Source of the DNA: Sarocladium kiliense | Taxonomy: Eukaryota > Ascomycota > Sordariomycetes > Hypocreales > Sarocladiaceae | Direction: 5' to 3' | Assembly (NCBI GenBank): GCA_030734395.1 | Contig: JAUZTG010000025.1 | Location: forward strand, 22,160 to 86,159 | Length of the DNA: 64,000 nucleotides | Part shown: piece by piece, positions 8,944 through 20,798 of the stretch | How positions within the stretch are numbered: the first letter of the stretch is position 1 | Layout of the letters: each line of letters opens with the position of its first letter | Program-made: the position numbers and the translations under genes | Notes under the pieces: generated by a model | Seen by the model: only the letters and a program-made list of their open reading frames with translations | Told to the model about the DNA's origin: nothing | Database searches by the model: none

Positions 8944-9476
8944 GTCGGATGGCCTAGACTCGGAAAAAAAGAACAAGGGCAAAGCGAGGGCAAAAGAATG
9001 ATGAGGAATCCGTTGATGACTTCGTCTTCACTGGGCTATGGAGCGCGCTTCCACGACCAAATAGCCAACCATCCAACGGCGTGCCCGTGGCCTGAGGGCC
9101 TCGAGAACTGGCGGTAACCAGGCGAACTCTTCCTCGACCTTCCAGAACAGGCTGCCTCCCTGGGCGCGAGCCAGTTCATTCGTATCTCAAATGATCCATT
9201 TTCGGCCGATATTGGCAGCCTTCAATGACAGGAGGTAGATCTAGGTGCTGTTGCTGGCGCATTGTCTTTAGGCCATATCCGACCACACGGTCCTTTACGT
9301 CCAGTAGTGGATCATGGGGCTAGATAGGCACGACCTCTGAGAGTCTGGTACTGTATCCCAATCAATCAGATTCAATTCTATGATCAACTCTAGATACAGG
9401 ACGTTGCGCAAGGAGCGGAAAGAGGAGCAAGATTAGCCTCTCCTTGCGTTTCATGAAGGTCTGATGTCGTTGTCAT

Positions 9477-9502
9477 GGCTCACGTGCCCTGGCACGTGAG
9501 CC
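9477..9502. repeat. Perfect 12-bp inverted repeat with CACGTG cores
   Basis: The arms ggctcacgtgcc and ggcacgtgagcc are separated by two bases. Each arm contains the E-box/G-box CACGTG, a binding site for bHLH and some bZIP factors. Confidence 0.75.
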
Positions 9503-9533
9503 TCCAGCGCTTGGCCCGTGACAAACAGGAGAC

Positions 9534-9553
9534 GCAACCCGCAAGCGGGTTGC
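9534..9553. repeat. Perfect 9-bp inverted repeat
   Basis: The arms gcaacccgc and gcgggttgc are separated by aa and lie 32 bp after the previous hairpin. They may form a cruciform or hairpin; function unknown. Confidence 0.75.
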
Positions 9554-9862
9554 CCAGAAGGAGCCTTGAGGAACGAAACTCAATATGAATTGTGATTTCA
9601 AGCTGATAAATAGAAATTACTGAGGTTATGCGACCGGTAGTCTACCTTTCGTGCGTCATCCCACGTTCTCCTACGAACTATGCTACCCGGAATGTCAGGA
9701 CCATGTCCTCGTGAAACATCCCAAAAACCTTAATAGTATTACTCTCCGTCAAACCGTGATTTCAGCATAAAGCTCCCAAAAGCTCCCGATCAGAAAAGTC
9801 GGATTCAGTTTATTTAACGATACCAAAGTTACAGGCATTATACTCCTTCCCTCACCGTGAGT

Positions 9863-10408
9863 ATGGCAACACGCACAGTCCGGTTCCAGTTCATCTGCGA
9901 CAATGCCATCCAGGGGCTCAATTTCAATCATCCGCTCCCGGAGTCCCTGATCATCCCCTTATCTAAAGTCCAAGAACAAGATTCTTTCGGCGACCGTTTT
10001 GAACGTGCGGTGCTGCCTTTCATGAAAGAGCACGAGGGCGCTTGTCGCGCGGCGTCCGATCCCGTCTGCGTTAGCTGCGGATCGCCTATCACAACCGTTC
10101 TGCAGACGCCAATGTCCTGTCTCCACAAAGTGGACGACCCTTATGTAGCAGTCATCGTCAGTGGCGTGTGTGGGGAGGTTGAATGTGAAGTACAGACGAG
10201 GCACGCCATTCAAGAAGAGATGCTTGAGGTTGGGGCAGGCCGCGAGGCGGAGGCAGGAGGCACGGTTTGCGTGGTCTGTGGAACGAGGAAACAGATCCAA
10301 AGGTGCGGGCGGTGCAAGGCCGTCGCATACTGCGGGAAAGATCACCAAAGGGTGCACTGGAAGATTCATAAGGAGAGCTGCGTTCGTCAGGACGAGCAAA
10401 CGGGCTAA
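9863..10408 (+). CDS. MYND-type zinc finger protein
   Basis: The gene encodes 181 residues from the ATG at 9863; the frame's earlier GTG at 9857 is not needed. The C-terminal MYND finger spans about residues 136-173: C136, C139, C148, C151, C157, H161, H169 and C173. His stands where the sixth ligand is usually Cys (YCGKDHQ instead of YCxxxCQ). MYND fingers bind proline-rich peptides and mediate protein-protein contacts. The N-terminal 130 residues have no recognised domain. It converges with the Helitron-associated minus-strand gene, whose stop lies 77 bp away, so it may be a neighbour or cargo of the element; the element's left end could not be placed. Confidence 0.7.
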   Translation: MATRTVRFQFICDNAIQGLNFNHPLPESLIIPLSKVQEQDSFGDRFERAVLPFMKEHEGACRAASDPVCVSCGSPITTVLQTPMSCLHKVDDPYVAVIVSGVCGEVECEVQTRHAIQEEMLEVGAGREAEAGGTVCVVCGTRKQIQRCGRCKAVAYCGKDHQRVHWKIHKESCVRQDEQTG

Positions 10409-10484
10409 AAGGAGTCGGCTTGTGTGATGGTGTCTAATCTTCCGAATTGTGAGATAACCAGAGACTGGCCGCAAACAACGTTTT

Positions 10485-11551
10485 CTACTCTTCGTGAGAA
10501 TACTTCTTTGGAGGATGACGACTGCGATGCGGCCGGGTTCCATCGTCTGGACCCGGGGAAGGAACCACAGTGATGCAGGATTCATCAGCGTCGGCCATGG
10601 TCGACGGAGACGGGAGATTGGCAGAGGGATTCGCACTATGTTCTGCAATTGACCCATTGGAATGGTCCTCTGTGACTTGTTGCACACGTCTGTTCTCATA
10701 GGAAGAGCCGGCAAGGGTGCTGCTCTCGGAGTCGCGGCGCCTCTTAGAAGGGGTACACGGATCGGCCCGACCCTCCCAACGCGCGGATCGCTTCGAAGAC
10801 GGCGTAGAGGTTGGCGTCAACGTGGCCGTGGGGACGGAGGGGGGCCTCGGGAGGTAGGCCAAGTCGAGGACACGGAGGGCCAGTTGATTGGTGTCGGTGG
10901 TGCGACCTGCAATCTTAGCGGTGATGCTCAGGAGAGCCCCTGTTGAAGGCATCTTGACTTTCTGCCAACGCTTCGTGTTCTGCAAGAAGCAGGCCACGGT
11001 GAACGCCACCGGTGCAGACGTTGAACTGTCATATACGGATGTTTCGATGGTGAAGCGCCGAGGCCCAGAGGGGTCACCAGTGCCGTCGCCGGCAGATGGC
11101 ACCGACCCGATAACGGTCACCATGGGACACCACTGTCCCGGCAGGTATCGGCGGTACTCGTCAAAGTCGGAGACGTCACCAGGGTGTCTTGAAAGGTCAG
11201 CGAGAGCGAGATTGACTTGCGACGGGGACGCACCTCATCAAGCTGAGGGCATGGACGGTGATCTGCAGGACGCCCCCTGGGGACTGAGCGGCGGAGAAGC
11301 GGCCGTGGCAATAAAAAGAACGTGTTAGGAGCGTAGAGGTCTCGCTCTTCTCGTGTCAAGTAGGCACGGATTCGGGTGTGGATGGGGTCGATGTCGATAT
11401 TAGAGCTGTAGAAACCGTCCTCCTCAAAGATATTAATGTCGGTCTGTATCTCGACATAGTTGGGTGCGTCCTCCCGACTCGGGTCTTCGGCGATGGTGTC
11501 GACAAAGTCGCGCAGGTGGATGGTACTCGAGAAGATCGTTTGCGGAGACAT
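10485..11551 (-). pseudogene. Helitron-associated OB-fold-like protein, frameshifted
   Basis: The gene starts at an ATG at 11549-11551, diverging from the Helitron Rep-helicase gene 472 bp away. Reading runs through LYAPNTFF and then loses frame at an A5 tract (11313-11317 on the plus strand). Removing one base there restores GRFSAAQSPGGVLQITVHAL. A 46-bp intron at 11188-11233 (GTGCGT donor, CTGAC branch, CAAG acceptor) then joins LSLMR to HPGDVSDFDEYRRYLPGQW. The second half has a beta-rich segment ending in LALRVLDLAYLP, then a Ser/Pro-rich tail and a basic end. From memory, divergent ORFs of this type accompany fungal Helitrons and look like single-strand-binding OB folds; the role in transposition is inferred. 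The frameshift may be real decay or a homopolymer error. Confidence 0.6.
11188..11233 (-). other. Intron of the Helitron-associated gene
   Basis: On the minus strand the donor is GTGCGT, the branch site CTGAC and the acceptor TTTCAAG. Splicing joins ATG-AG to A-CAC and gives a smooth protein junction (MRHPGDV). Confidence 0.6.
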
Positions 11552-12023
11552 GGTGAGGAAAGATGGCGAGCGTGGAAGCGCATGGGAAGGGGCAAGAACT
11601 TGGTCGCCACGAGGAAGTCATATAAGAACTCACCCCAGATTAGTGATACACCACCTTTGCTGAGATGCTATATGCTGTGACGGACGTGGTGTCAGAGGAA
11701 GAAACCTTAATGTCTTTGTCCAATCCATTTGCGAGGAGAGGGAAAGGCCGACGTCGAAACTGCCGAAAGACATCACCATCGTTTCACGGCCGTTCAGCCG
11801 ACTCCCCCGGCCCTGGGTAGAGTGGATTCTGAGCCGCCACCGTGACGGACGATGAGGCAGCGTTCGGATGGAGACGTAGAGGATGGGCTCTGGGTTTTCG
11901 CAAGGGTGAGGCCTGTGGGGGACCGGGCGAGAAGACGGGACTATTTGGCTCTGGAAGCCGCGACGTGTTCTGTGCATTATCGGGGAAGGTCCGGACAGGA
12001 AGAGCTACTGAAGTCGATTCGTT
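11552..12023. other. Divergent promoter region inside the Helitron
   Basis: These 472 bp separate the two divergently oriented Helitron genes and should contain both promoters. No TATA element is convincing and no separate gene is seen. Confidence 0.5.
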
Positions 12024-15000
12024 ATGGATGGAGAGAGTCTAGACGAGCTGAATCGCCGGCGGGATGCGCGCAACCGCGAGAACGTGGCGCGAGCTGGCCT
12101 GGGAATTCGCACGTCGGCGGACATCTTCGAAACAGCAGAGCGACAGTACGAGGAGGCCAGATCATGGAAGGCACCGGCGCGGGTAGCACCGGCAGATGCT
12201 TCGGCGCTGGCAAGTCTGGGCATCCGGACAACGGCTGAAATTTGGGAGGCGACACAGAAGCAGGGCGAAGAAGTAAGAGAGAAGAATCAGGTGCCCCCGC
12301 AGCAGCGGGCTCGAAAGCCGGAAACGTCGCCGAGGCGGGTTGCGGGTGACGCCCGGGAAACGGCGAGGCAGCGTGCTCCTAGAGCCGGGCGGTCAAGCCG
12401 TCAAAGGGGACGGAAGAGAGCGGGACCTACAGCCACCGAGGGGCCGGCGCCGAAGCGAACCAGAAACGCAGATCGTCGGGAGAGAACCGCCGCCGAGCGA
12501 GCGCAAGATGTTGCCAGCGTCTTGCAGGCGTTGGAAGCTGAGTTCGAGGAGAAAGAGCGATTGTCTCACGGCCAGGAGTGGTGTGAGCCGGTGCCACACG
12601 AACGAAAGATCAAGACAGTCCAGAACTTCTACAAAGCGTTCCACGACGTGGAGACGTTGCCGATACTCACATGCATGTTCTGTTATCGTAAGTATGGCGC
12701 AGTCGAGCTCGAGGACGTCGAGTGGGAATGGTGGACGGCATGTCCGATCGAAAAACAAGACCAGTCTCCCTTCAAGTGCCTCCACTGCTTTCCGGTGGGG
12801 GAGAAGATACCGGGATGTGTGGACTGCGTTAGACAGCTTAAGCGAGGTGTGCTATCTCCAGCGGCACAATTGCATACACGCCTGGGATGCGAGCACATGT
12901 TCCCCGACGAACTGAAGGGTCTCACGCCAGTCGAGGAGAAGCTGATCGCGCTGAACTCGTGCTACGGCTTCATCACCAAGTACAGCCTGCAAGAGGCACA
13001 GAGGCAGAGCATAAGATATCCGAAGCATGTGAAGGGGCACATCACAGTGTTCCCTAATAACGTGCAGGAGCTTGTCACAAACGTCCTTCCGCATCCGCTG
13101 CTGAGAGTTCTGGACGAGATCCACGTATCCTGGCAGGGGCCAGAGAAACCCGCCCCGAGGGACCTCTCGGCGTTATTGTCGGTGCGGCGAAGTGTTGTGG
13201 AAAGGGCGCTGGTGTGGTTGAAGAGACATAACCCCCTGTACGCCGACATCGAGATTGACACAACGGAGCTGAGCAGCTGGGACACACCGGCGCACGGGGT
13301 GCCTTCTCAAGTCTATGAGCGATTGGAGCGAAACGAGCCGTCGGCGTGGGAGAAGGCCCGGACAGGGCAGGTCGTCCCACGTACAGAGCGTGGCCTGGAG
13401 GACGAGGGAAGTATGGATATTCGTGAGGTCCTCGAAACGCTAGGCCAGGGGCACGATTTGGAATCCAGCGGTGACGCGGCAGCGCAGACAGGCGATGCAG
13501 ATGGCGCGGATGGGGCCGGCGACGATCCCATTCATGAACTCAGCTCATCTGGGGTGTTCGACGTCGATGGGCGACCCGACGTGACGGACGCAGAGAAGTT
13601 GGGATATGTCCACGAGGCTTTGGGGACCAGAGCCTTGGAGGGATCGGTAGAGGTGCGCGGCGGATACGCGTCCGAACCTTATATTGCCGTGTCGAGGGGG
13701 GACGAGTTCGCCGATTCGTTCGCACCACAGTTCTTCGCGAAGACCTTTCCAACGCTGTTCCCGGTGGGCAGCGGAGGGCCACGGCAGGCGGAGGAGAGCA
13801 CTGATTACGCGGCCACTGGGTTGGACGGAGGCGTGGATGCAGAGACGCGGGCGCGGTGCCTGGTCTCATCACGGAACATGACGCTCGATACGTGGGCGAA
13901 AGTGGTGATTCAGCGTCATGGCGGTCGGTTCGCGACACATCACATCTTCGCATTTCTCGTCTTCAACATGGGCGTGAGGTCGAGAAATCGTCGAGTCAGC
14001 ATGCTAAGCGTGACGAGAAAGAACTTCCCGGACGTAGAGCGCATCGTACGCTCACTGAGCGCGGAGAGACTGGAGGCAGCCAAGGCCGAACTAGAGGTAA
14101 CCGGAAAGACGGGAGACGAGAGCGTCAAGCAGCTGTTGAAAAGCCTATCGCTGTACGGCTTTCGGCAGCCGATGTCGAGGGAGAGTCGTCTGAGCATGCG
14201 GCGGAAGATCAAGTCCACGATCATTCGAGACGGCATCCCGGCCATCTGGTTCACGCTGAATCCGAACGACATCACGAATCCGGTGAAGCTGAGGCTCGCT
14301 GCGTATCGGACCCGGAACCCCGACGAGGCCGAGGCCTTCTTGACAAGCCTCGACCTCGCATTCAAGAGAACACGGCTGGCGATCTCCGATCCCCTCAGCT
14401 CGGCCATCTTCTTTCACAGAGAGGTGTCCATGTTCTTTGAACACTACGTGAAGACAGGGCAGGAGTCGGTGTTTGGGCGCATAAGCAGGTACTTTGGGGC
14501 CGTCGAGACCCACGAGCGCGGGTCGCTCCACGTTCACGGGCTCCTCTGGCTTCAGGGAAACATGCATCTGAGTTCAATACTCGGAGATGTCCAAGGGGAA
14601 GACCAGGTCGAGTACCGTGAGAGGGTACTCCGGTACGTGGACAGTGTGTTCACGGAGGTATGTCCACCAGAAGTCTGCAGTGCAGGGTGAGATTCGCTAA
14701 CCCCAAGCCACCGGCGCAGGACCTCGACCAAGAGTCCTTCTCAACTGTCCAAGCGGAGAGGTCTGTGACGTCAGACATATCGATGCTGCTGCAGAACAGT
14801 GTCCAATTCGCAGCTGCGTTCGACGAGGAAGCGAACTTTTGCGCCGGCGCCACCCAGATCCACACCCATAGCCCTACGTGCGTGAAGTATGCCATTCGGG
14901 GGCAGGGAAAACGGCATCAGAATCCGTGCCGGTTTAAGGCGCCGTGGAAGTTGGCGGACAAGACGACGCTTACCGAAGATGGGGTGCTGCGGATCCGGCG

Positions 15001-18000
15001 TACGCACAGCATGGTGAATCGATGGAACAGAGCTATGGCCGTAGGACTGCGACACAACCACGATATCTCCTTCATCGCAACGCAGTGCAAGACGATGGCA
15101 ATTGTATTCTACGTGACGAATTACGCCACCAAGGTCGAGGACCCGGTATGGAAACGGGTGGCCGCCGCGACGGAACTGCTCCCCGTGATCAAGGAGTCGA
15201 CGACCGAGAGCCGGGCGGAGGGGGCAGGACAATGCCAGAACAAAACGCGGCAATTCTTGATGAGGGTCGCAAACCGAATCTTCACGGAGAGGCCCTTGTC
15301 GCACGTCGAAGTTGTCGCTCACCTGCTGGGATACCCGACGGAGTTCGCGAGCAACCATTCTTGGACGTTCCTGAACGTATCTTCCTTGTATTGGTACGTC
15401 TACAGACAATGGTGCCACCTACGACGCGAGAGTGGCATGGAGGCCCTAGACGGGCAGGCGGAGGAGGCGGTCCTCCTGGTAGAGGACGGAGAAATGATCT
15501 CTTTGGTGCAGGCATATCCGCATCGCGGCAGTCTCCTTCAGGGTCTTTCATTGTACGACTATATGTCAGTAGTGAAACTGAAGCGAAAGGGGAAGGGCGC
15601 GGGAACTTGGGGGGAGATACAATTCGACGAGTCCTGGCGTCTGTCGCAGACGTGGGTGCAAGCGCTGAGAAAACCTGGCGAAGACGCCGTCGTCTGCTTC
15701 GACGGGTACCTGAGTACGGACTTTGGCGGCGACGGCGAGGAGCACCACAGGAGGTACGCAGGGAGCGAGTGAAGAAACGTTACAGATCCCCCCGAGGCTG
15801 ACATTGCTCTACTAGGGCGGCCGTCCAGCACCTCGCGATATTCGTACCTTGGGAGTCATTCCTGTGCGAGACGTCGGGGGACATCAACGCCATCTGGGAA
15901 AGGCAGAAGCAGGCTCTGCCGCGGCGGGTATCATTCATCGCAGACAATATTCAACTGCTCCATCGTTCGGCAGAGGACGCGAAGCGCGATGCCAGGCAGT
16001 GGGCAGCCCAGTCCGGGGATGCCGGAGATGGAGCAATCGGATCGGATTCAGATGCAGGAGATAACGACGAGAGACTCAAGGTGGCATACCGGTCGGACGA
16101 TGTTGGTACCGCAACGCGCCTGCTAGACGTGCTCAGGCAGGCGATTACGAGGAGAGAGATCACGGCCGGTTCCACCGAGATCTCGACAATGGTGCAACGG
16201 CTGAGTCGGTTCCAAGAGTCAGTTCTGTGTTCCACAGACGAACTGCGCGGCACGATAGCTTCCGCGGGAGGGACGGAGTCATCGGGACCTCCAGAAAGGC
16301 GGACTCCGGGGTCCATGCCCAGCCAGGAGGGGCTTCGAGCCATTAAGTCGCAGCAGACCAGCGCCTCCAAAGAAAAAGAGAAGATGATACAGGGCATGCA
16401 GAGCCAGCGCGATGACGGCACAGCAGCCACCCAGGCGTCAGTGGTGTACAGCGTGCTTAACGGTTTCGGGGAGCACGATATCCATTTAACGGCTGCCGAT
16501 TTGGAGACATCGAGCGCGGGCGCAGGCACAGGCGCAGGCGCCGGTCCAACCGCGATGATCCGGTTTGGCCCGTCGACGTCGTTCTCTGAGGCGGGGAGGC
16601 ATCTGGCCCAGACGTTCACACTCAACCGAGAACAGAGCATCGCCCTCCGGCTGATATGCCGGCAGCTGGACCGAGTCTCCCGCGACGAGAGCGGGACCCC
16701 CCAGCTCTGCCAGTATGTCGGAGGGGAAGGTGGCACTGGAAAGTCGCGCGTCATCGCCACTATCGCCGAACTATTCGCGGCCAAGGGAATATCACACCGT
16801 TTGCTGGTGACCGCAACTTCGGGCACGGCCGCTGCGAACATCAATGGAATCACCATCCACTCCGCCTGTGAACTCACGAAAGACACGGGTCCGCGGAGAG
16901 GCAGGGGCGCTCACATCGATGGCTTCGCTGCGCATGGATCATCGGCTCTCCGAGTGGACGGGACGAGCACGGCGGAGTGGCAGGAGAAGTGGCTGCTGAT
17001 CGTCGACGAGGTCAGCATGCTCGGGGCGCGGACGCTGTACCTCGTCAACGAGCAACTCCGCAACCTCCGGGGGAGTGCGCAGGACTTTGGAGGGATCCCC
17101 ATCGTCCTCTTCTGCGGCGACTTTCACCAGTTCCGCCCGGTGCAGGAAAGGTCGATCCTCCTGCCAAGCTCGGCCATTCCGTGGGACGATGACAAATCGT
17201 TCAAGGCAGAGCAGAGATTCCAACACGACAGGGCGCACGCTTTGTGGAGCAAATTCACGACCGTCGTCATGCTCCACAAGCAAGTCCGTGCCGCCGGGGA
17301 TTCGCAACTTCAGCGGCTCCTGAAGCGGGTCCGACAAGGTACGCAAGACCAGTCCGACGTGGATTTCCTGAACGAAAAGTGTTACAAGGAAGGCAGACGC
17401 ATCCCATGGGAGTCGGGAATCACCGTAGTGACGCCGCTGAACAGGAATCGGTGGCATTTGAACATAGAGGCGACGTTCGCTTTCCAGGGACAACGACAAA
17501 CCCCGGTTCGAATCTTCGTCTCTGAACACAAGTGGAAGGAAGGCGAGCCGACGGAAGAGGAGGCCCTCATGATGCTGGGCCACGGGGACGATAGCGATAT
17601 CCCGGTACCGGCCACCTTCATGTTCGTGCCGGGGATGCCCATCGTCGTGAATAGAAATACGCACCTAGGGTTGAAATTGGTGAATGGTGCCAGCTACACT
17701 GCCGTGGAGGTCATCCTCGACAAGGCGTACCCCGGCCACCGGATCAGCAGAGAGATGACCTTGCACTTCGGCCCGCCCGCGGGGATCGTGCTGGCGTCGG
17801 GGACGACAAGAGACTTCCGCTTCGTCGGTATGCCGGCAGGCACCATTCTTCTGACGCCCATGACCACCAAGATAGACTGCCAGAGGAAACGTCCGTGGCA
17901 GAAGCACGGCGTCAGCCGGCGGGGGCTGCCATGCACAGCTGCCTTCGCCTGCACTGACTACAAGGTCCAAAGCAAGACGTTGGACCGAGTGGCGCTCGAA

Positions 18001-18240
18001 CTTCGAGGGACGAGAACAACTAAGGTTGACGGCGAGGCGGTGCCGAGTCAGTGCGACCCGTATAGCCTGTACGTGCAGCTGTCGCGGTGCCGGACGCTAG
18101 GCGGCATCACGCTGCTGTCCAAGGCGCGAGCGAGGGACTTCGTGGGTAATCGGGTGCCCGATGACATGGTCGCTGCTGAGGCGAGGCTGGAGGAGCTGAG
18201 CAAAGCAACAATCAGGGATGCGGAGCGTTGGCACTGGTAG
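12024..18240 (+). CDS. Helitron Rep-helicase (RepHel)
   Basis: Three exons, 12024-14657, 14720-15753 and 15816-18240, join in frame to 2030 residues without internal stops. Introns are 14658-14719 (GTATGT, GCTAAC, CGCAG) and 15754-15815 (GTACGC, GCTGAC, ACTAG). In order: a basic N-terminus; a Cys-rich zinc-binding region with CMFCYRKYG and CLHCF (DUF6570-like); the Helitron helicase-like region; the Rep nuclease with the HUH motif H836-V-H838 (LHVHGLLWL) and the paired tyrosines Y1009 and Y1013 (FYVTNYATK); and a Pif1-type helicase with Walker A GGEGGTGKSR (K1532), Walker B LLIVDEVSML and the C-terminal YVQLSRC motif. The enzyme nicks DNA with its tyrosines and unwinds it during rolling-circle transposition. 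All catalytic residues I can check are present, so the element may be autonomous. Confidence 0.9.
14658..14719 (+). other. Intron 1 of the Helitron RepHel gene
   Basis: It is 62 bp with a GTATGT donor, a CGCTAAC branch site and a GCGCAG acceptor. It explains the stop at 14688-14690 and the frame change. Confidence 0.8.
15754..15815 (+). other. Intron 2 of the Helitron RepHel gene
   Basis: It is 62 bp with a GTACGC donor, a GGCTGAC branch site and a CTACTAG acceptor. With intron 1 it makes the total coding length divisible by three. Confidence 0.75.
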
Positions 18241-18274
18241 AGGGATTGAGCGGCTGGGTGGTCGGCGTTAGGGT

Positions 18275-19210
18275 AGTGGAGGGCCAAAAGGACGTGGGCG
18301 ATGGTGGATTGACGTGGATGTTTCAGGCACGATCAGATCGGCTGACGCGATGCGCGTTGAGCGGCAAGGTCACGAAGCAGCCACGAGGTCACGTCTTTAA
18401 GCACGTGATCGCAAAATCGTGGGGTGAGTTTCGGGGTGGGGCAGAAAGTCCTTTCGTCTCTTCGTTCCTCAAGGCACGAGGGGGGATGGGTCGCAGAGTC
18501 GAGAGGACAGGAGCATCACAGGAAACTGACGGGGGACCCCTTGGGTACCCGAAAACTCCCACTTTTTTTGTTCAAAGGCCATTTATGGATGTATGTTAGA
18601 GGGCAGCATGCAACGGCCACTTGTGGATGTATGTTAGTTAATTTGGTGGTCTGAGTAGGCACACTGTGTTGGCCAGATATGGGGCGGACTTCAATGGGTT
18701 CCGGATTACTTTACAGATTGTTGTAAGCGGACTCTGGTGTCGGTCTGCTCCGTACAGTGTCACGGAACATCTTCCCAGAGCTTTGACCTGTGACATTTGA
18801 GCTGATCACAATTTTCAGGCCAAATTTGTACGTGCTCGGTGAAGGTTGAATATGCGCCCAGTGCTCTACAGAAGGTCGGAGGCGCCTTGCCCGCGGACTC
18901 TGAGTACAGGAAAGTCCATTCTCGTCGCTTCGTGGATCATTGACAACATTACGGTACGAGTTGCTCAGTTGCGATCACACACATTTGCTGGATGACAAGC
19001 CGAAGGTCATTTCTGTACGTTCCATGAACCCGGTGGATCCCACGATTTGCCTAGTGGGAATCACAATTCCTGGATGGCAAGCCGAACATCCACTTCTGTA
19101 CCTTCAGTCAAGCCAGTGGATCCCGCCACGAGAGCAGCAATGTCCAGAACCCGACGTAGCTCGTCGTGCGTCAAACAGAAGGGAGAGCAAAAGCGGTAGC
19201 ATACAGGACT
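18275..19210. other. Right flank of the Helitron, no gene
   Basis: No gene is supported. Two related copies of a short motif (ggccatttatggatgtatg and ggccacttgtggatgtatg, both followed by ttag) sit at about 18579-18636. Two short palindromes (gggggacccc, gggtaccc) lie just before them, so the true Helitron 3' terminus may be in this area. Confidence 0.35.
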
Positions 19211-19216
19211 TATAAA
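19211..19216 (+). promoter_or_regulatory. TATA-like element
   Basis: TATAAA lies 105 bp before the ATG at 19321. It overlaps an earlier ATG in the same frame (19216), which argues that the later ATG is the real start. Confidence 0.35.
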
Positions 19217-19320
19217 TGCGGAAGCGTTCCTCAGAGATCAATGTACTTGCACACAGGCAACTATCGTTTCTTAAGTCTTTTCGGCCGACCACTTCATTCC
19301 CTACGTTCTGTCGTACAGAA

Positions 19321-19593
19321 ATGACCCTGACCATGATCACAGAGAGTGGCGAGCAACCGGCAAGCAGAAAGGTAGCAGAACTCGTACGGAGGGAAGTTCT
19401 TGCTATGGAGAGAAGGGCAAGTGAGCTCGGAAAGAAAGCACAGCTTGTGAGCCTCTACGTCTACGAACAACAGCCGAGCGGCGAGCTATGTGTATCGGGC
19501 TATGTTCCAACCGGAAGGGAGATTCCAGAAACATTCAAAGCAGTTGTGAGTCTTGTGAAATCCTGGACTTTGCACAAGCTTACGGCCGTCTAG
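19321..19593 (+). CDS. Small hypothetical protein
   Basis: The frame encodes 90 residues from the ATG at 19321; the frame is open from an earlier ATG at 19216, but a TATA-like box overlaps that codon. It has an amphipathic helix around KVAELVRREVLAMERRASEL followed by a beta-like stretch. I do not recognise a family. It could be part of a larger gene. Confidence 0.35.
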   Translation: MTLTMITESGEQPASRKVAELVRREVLAMERRASELGKKAQLVSLYVYEQQPSGELCVSGYVPTGREIPETFKAVVSLVKSWTLHKLTAV

Positions 19594-20576
19594 ATGTCCA
19601 AAGTCAAGTTATTCGAAGGGCGTCAGCAACAGAACCTTGAGGCTGCGGACGCTTTGCTGCCAGCCTCTGCTTCTCAACGACCTATTCCCCAAAGCAACTC
19701 GGACGAAGCCTGAAGCCCGCCGGTCGAACAACATGGAACTGAGGAAGGTGAAATGATGCATCAAATCTGTGGCCGGTGTAAGGCATTGTGCGTACTCAGA
19801 GTCGATCTCTTATCTACCCCGGATAGTACTCTACATCACTCGTGAAGCCGCCAATTGGGCTACAAATACCCTCACGCAAAAGCGTGGTGGGTGTAGTCAA
19901 ATACACCAAACTTGTCCACAATCAGCAATTCATCTTTTCGTGTGACAGGTCTCAGACAAGTCATGACATTAACACAAGTCCTTTCGAATGGCATCTTCCA
20001 TGCCGGTCATATTGACGCTTCGGAAGAACGTAGGCTGCTCAAGAGAGCAAGGCTGAGGACCTGAACAGGATTATCTTGGCGAACAAAGTAGGAATCATCA
20101 CTGGCTGCATGTCACGTCTTCGTTATTACTTTCGGTCCGTACACAGTCGTCCAAGAGCTATTGAGAGACCCAGTTACGGGGACTCTGAGTCCAAATGTTC
20201 GTGTAAAAGAGCCCACATAAACACCAATCTGCAATACACCGTTGCAAGTCCTGAGGGGCCCCAGTTCCTTCGCACTGTAAATCTTAGTTTCTCCGTCGTA
20301 TGAGAATTGAAGCATTGCAGCTGCTTCGTACCAAGTCCACAACTACAGCTAGCTGACCAATTTGGGTTGGCCTTTGTATTGCTCTACTCAACGATCCATT
20401 ACTACAAGATGTATATGATAGCTCATTGCTCAGTTCGCCAGCTGTGTCCAACGTTGAGTATCAATCCATCAGCAAAATCTGAATCGGTTGGTGTATCTAG
20501 CCGTTATTCTGTTCAGCCAGTTATTCGCAACTCCAGCTTCACTTGCCGCCCACCCCTCCCCAGCATCCCACCCTAG
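19594..20576. other. Gene-free stretch
   Basis: About 1 kb with only short frames on both strands. I see no domain, RNA gene or clear repeat in it. Confidence 0.4.
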
Positions 20577-20715
20577 TTACATGGCCTCTCTCAACGGAGT
20601 CGAAGGGAGCTGAACTCTGCGACGAACGTTCACAAACATTTTCAGAATGTAAGTAAGAGAGAGCTGTGGGCTCTCCCCACTAAGCTTGGCGCAACTGAGC
20701 CCGTACATTAATTGA
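20577..20715 (-). repeat. Dispersed repeat, inverted relative to 23084-23250
   Basis: The reverse complement contains tgtacgggctcagttgcgcc and gtcgcagagttcagctc, closely matching the plus strand at 23084-23250 with interruptions. Probably a mobile-element remnant, class unknown. Confidence 0.6.
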
Positions 20716-20798
20716 TCATGAAGTCTAGTAACTGTTGAGGCCCGCTCCAGATGCTTGGCGTTATCATCAAGCGCCCAGTAAGTGCCTAGCAAAATAGC

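Larger units (their letters stand above)
8944..9862. other. Intergenic stretch with two perfect hairpins
   Basis: No gene is supported. Two separate perfect inverted repeats lie at 9477-9502 and 9534-9553. The last 100 bp are the promoter region of the MYND gene. Confidence 0.45.
10485..18274 (+). mobile_element. Helitron (minimum extent), apparently with intact Rep-helicase
   Basis: The element is defined by the Rep-helicase gene (12024-18240) and the divergent associated gene (10485-11551). The right limit given is the end of the 137-bp homology with the fragment at 44650-44786, so the real end may lie further right. Helitrons move by rolling-circle replication through HUH-Y2 chemistry, start with TC, end with a hairpin plus CTRR and insert between A and T. 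I could not fix either terminus by eye. Confidence 0.75.

Noticed and set aside
14658..15815. Frameshifts in the Helitron transposase
   Set aside because: Two well-formed introns explain both breaks, and the joined length is a multiple of three.
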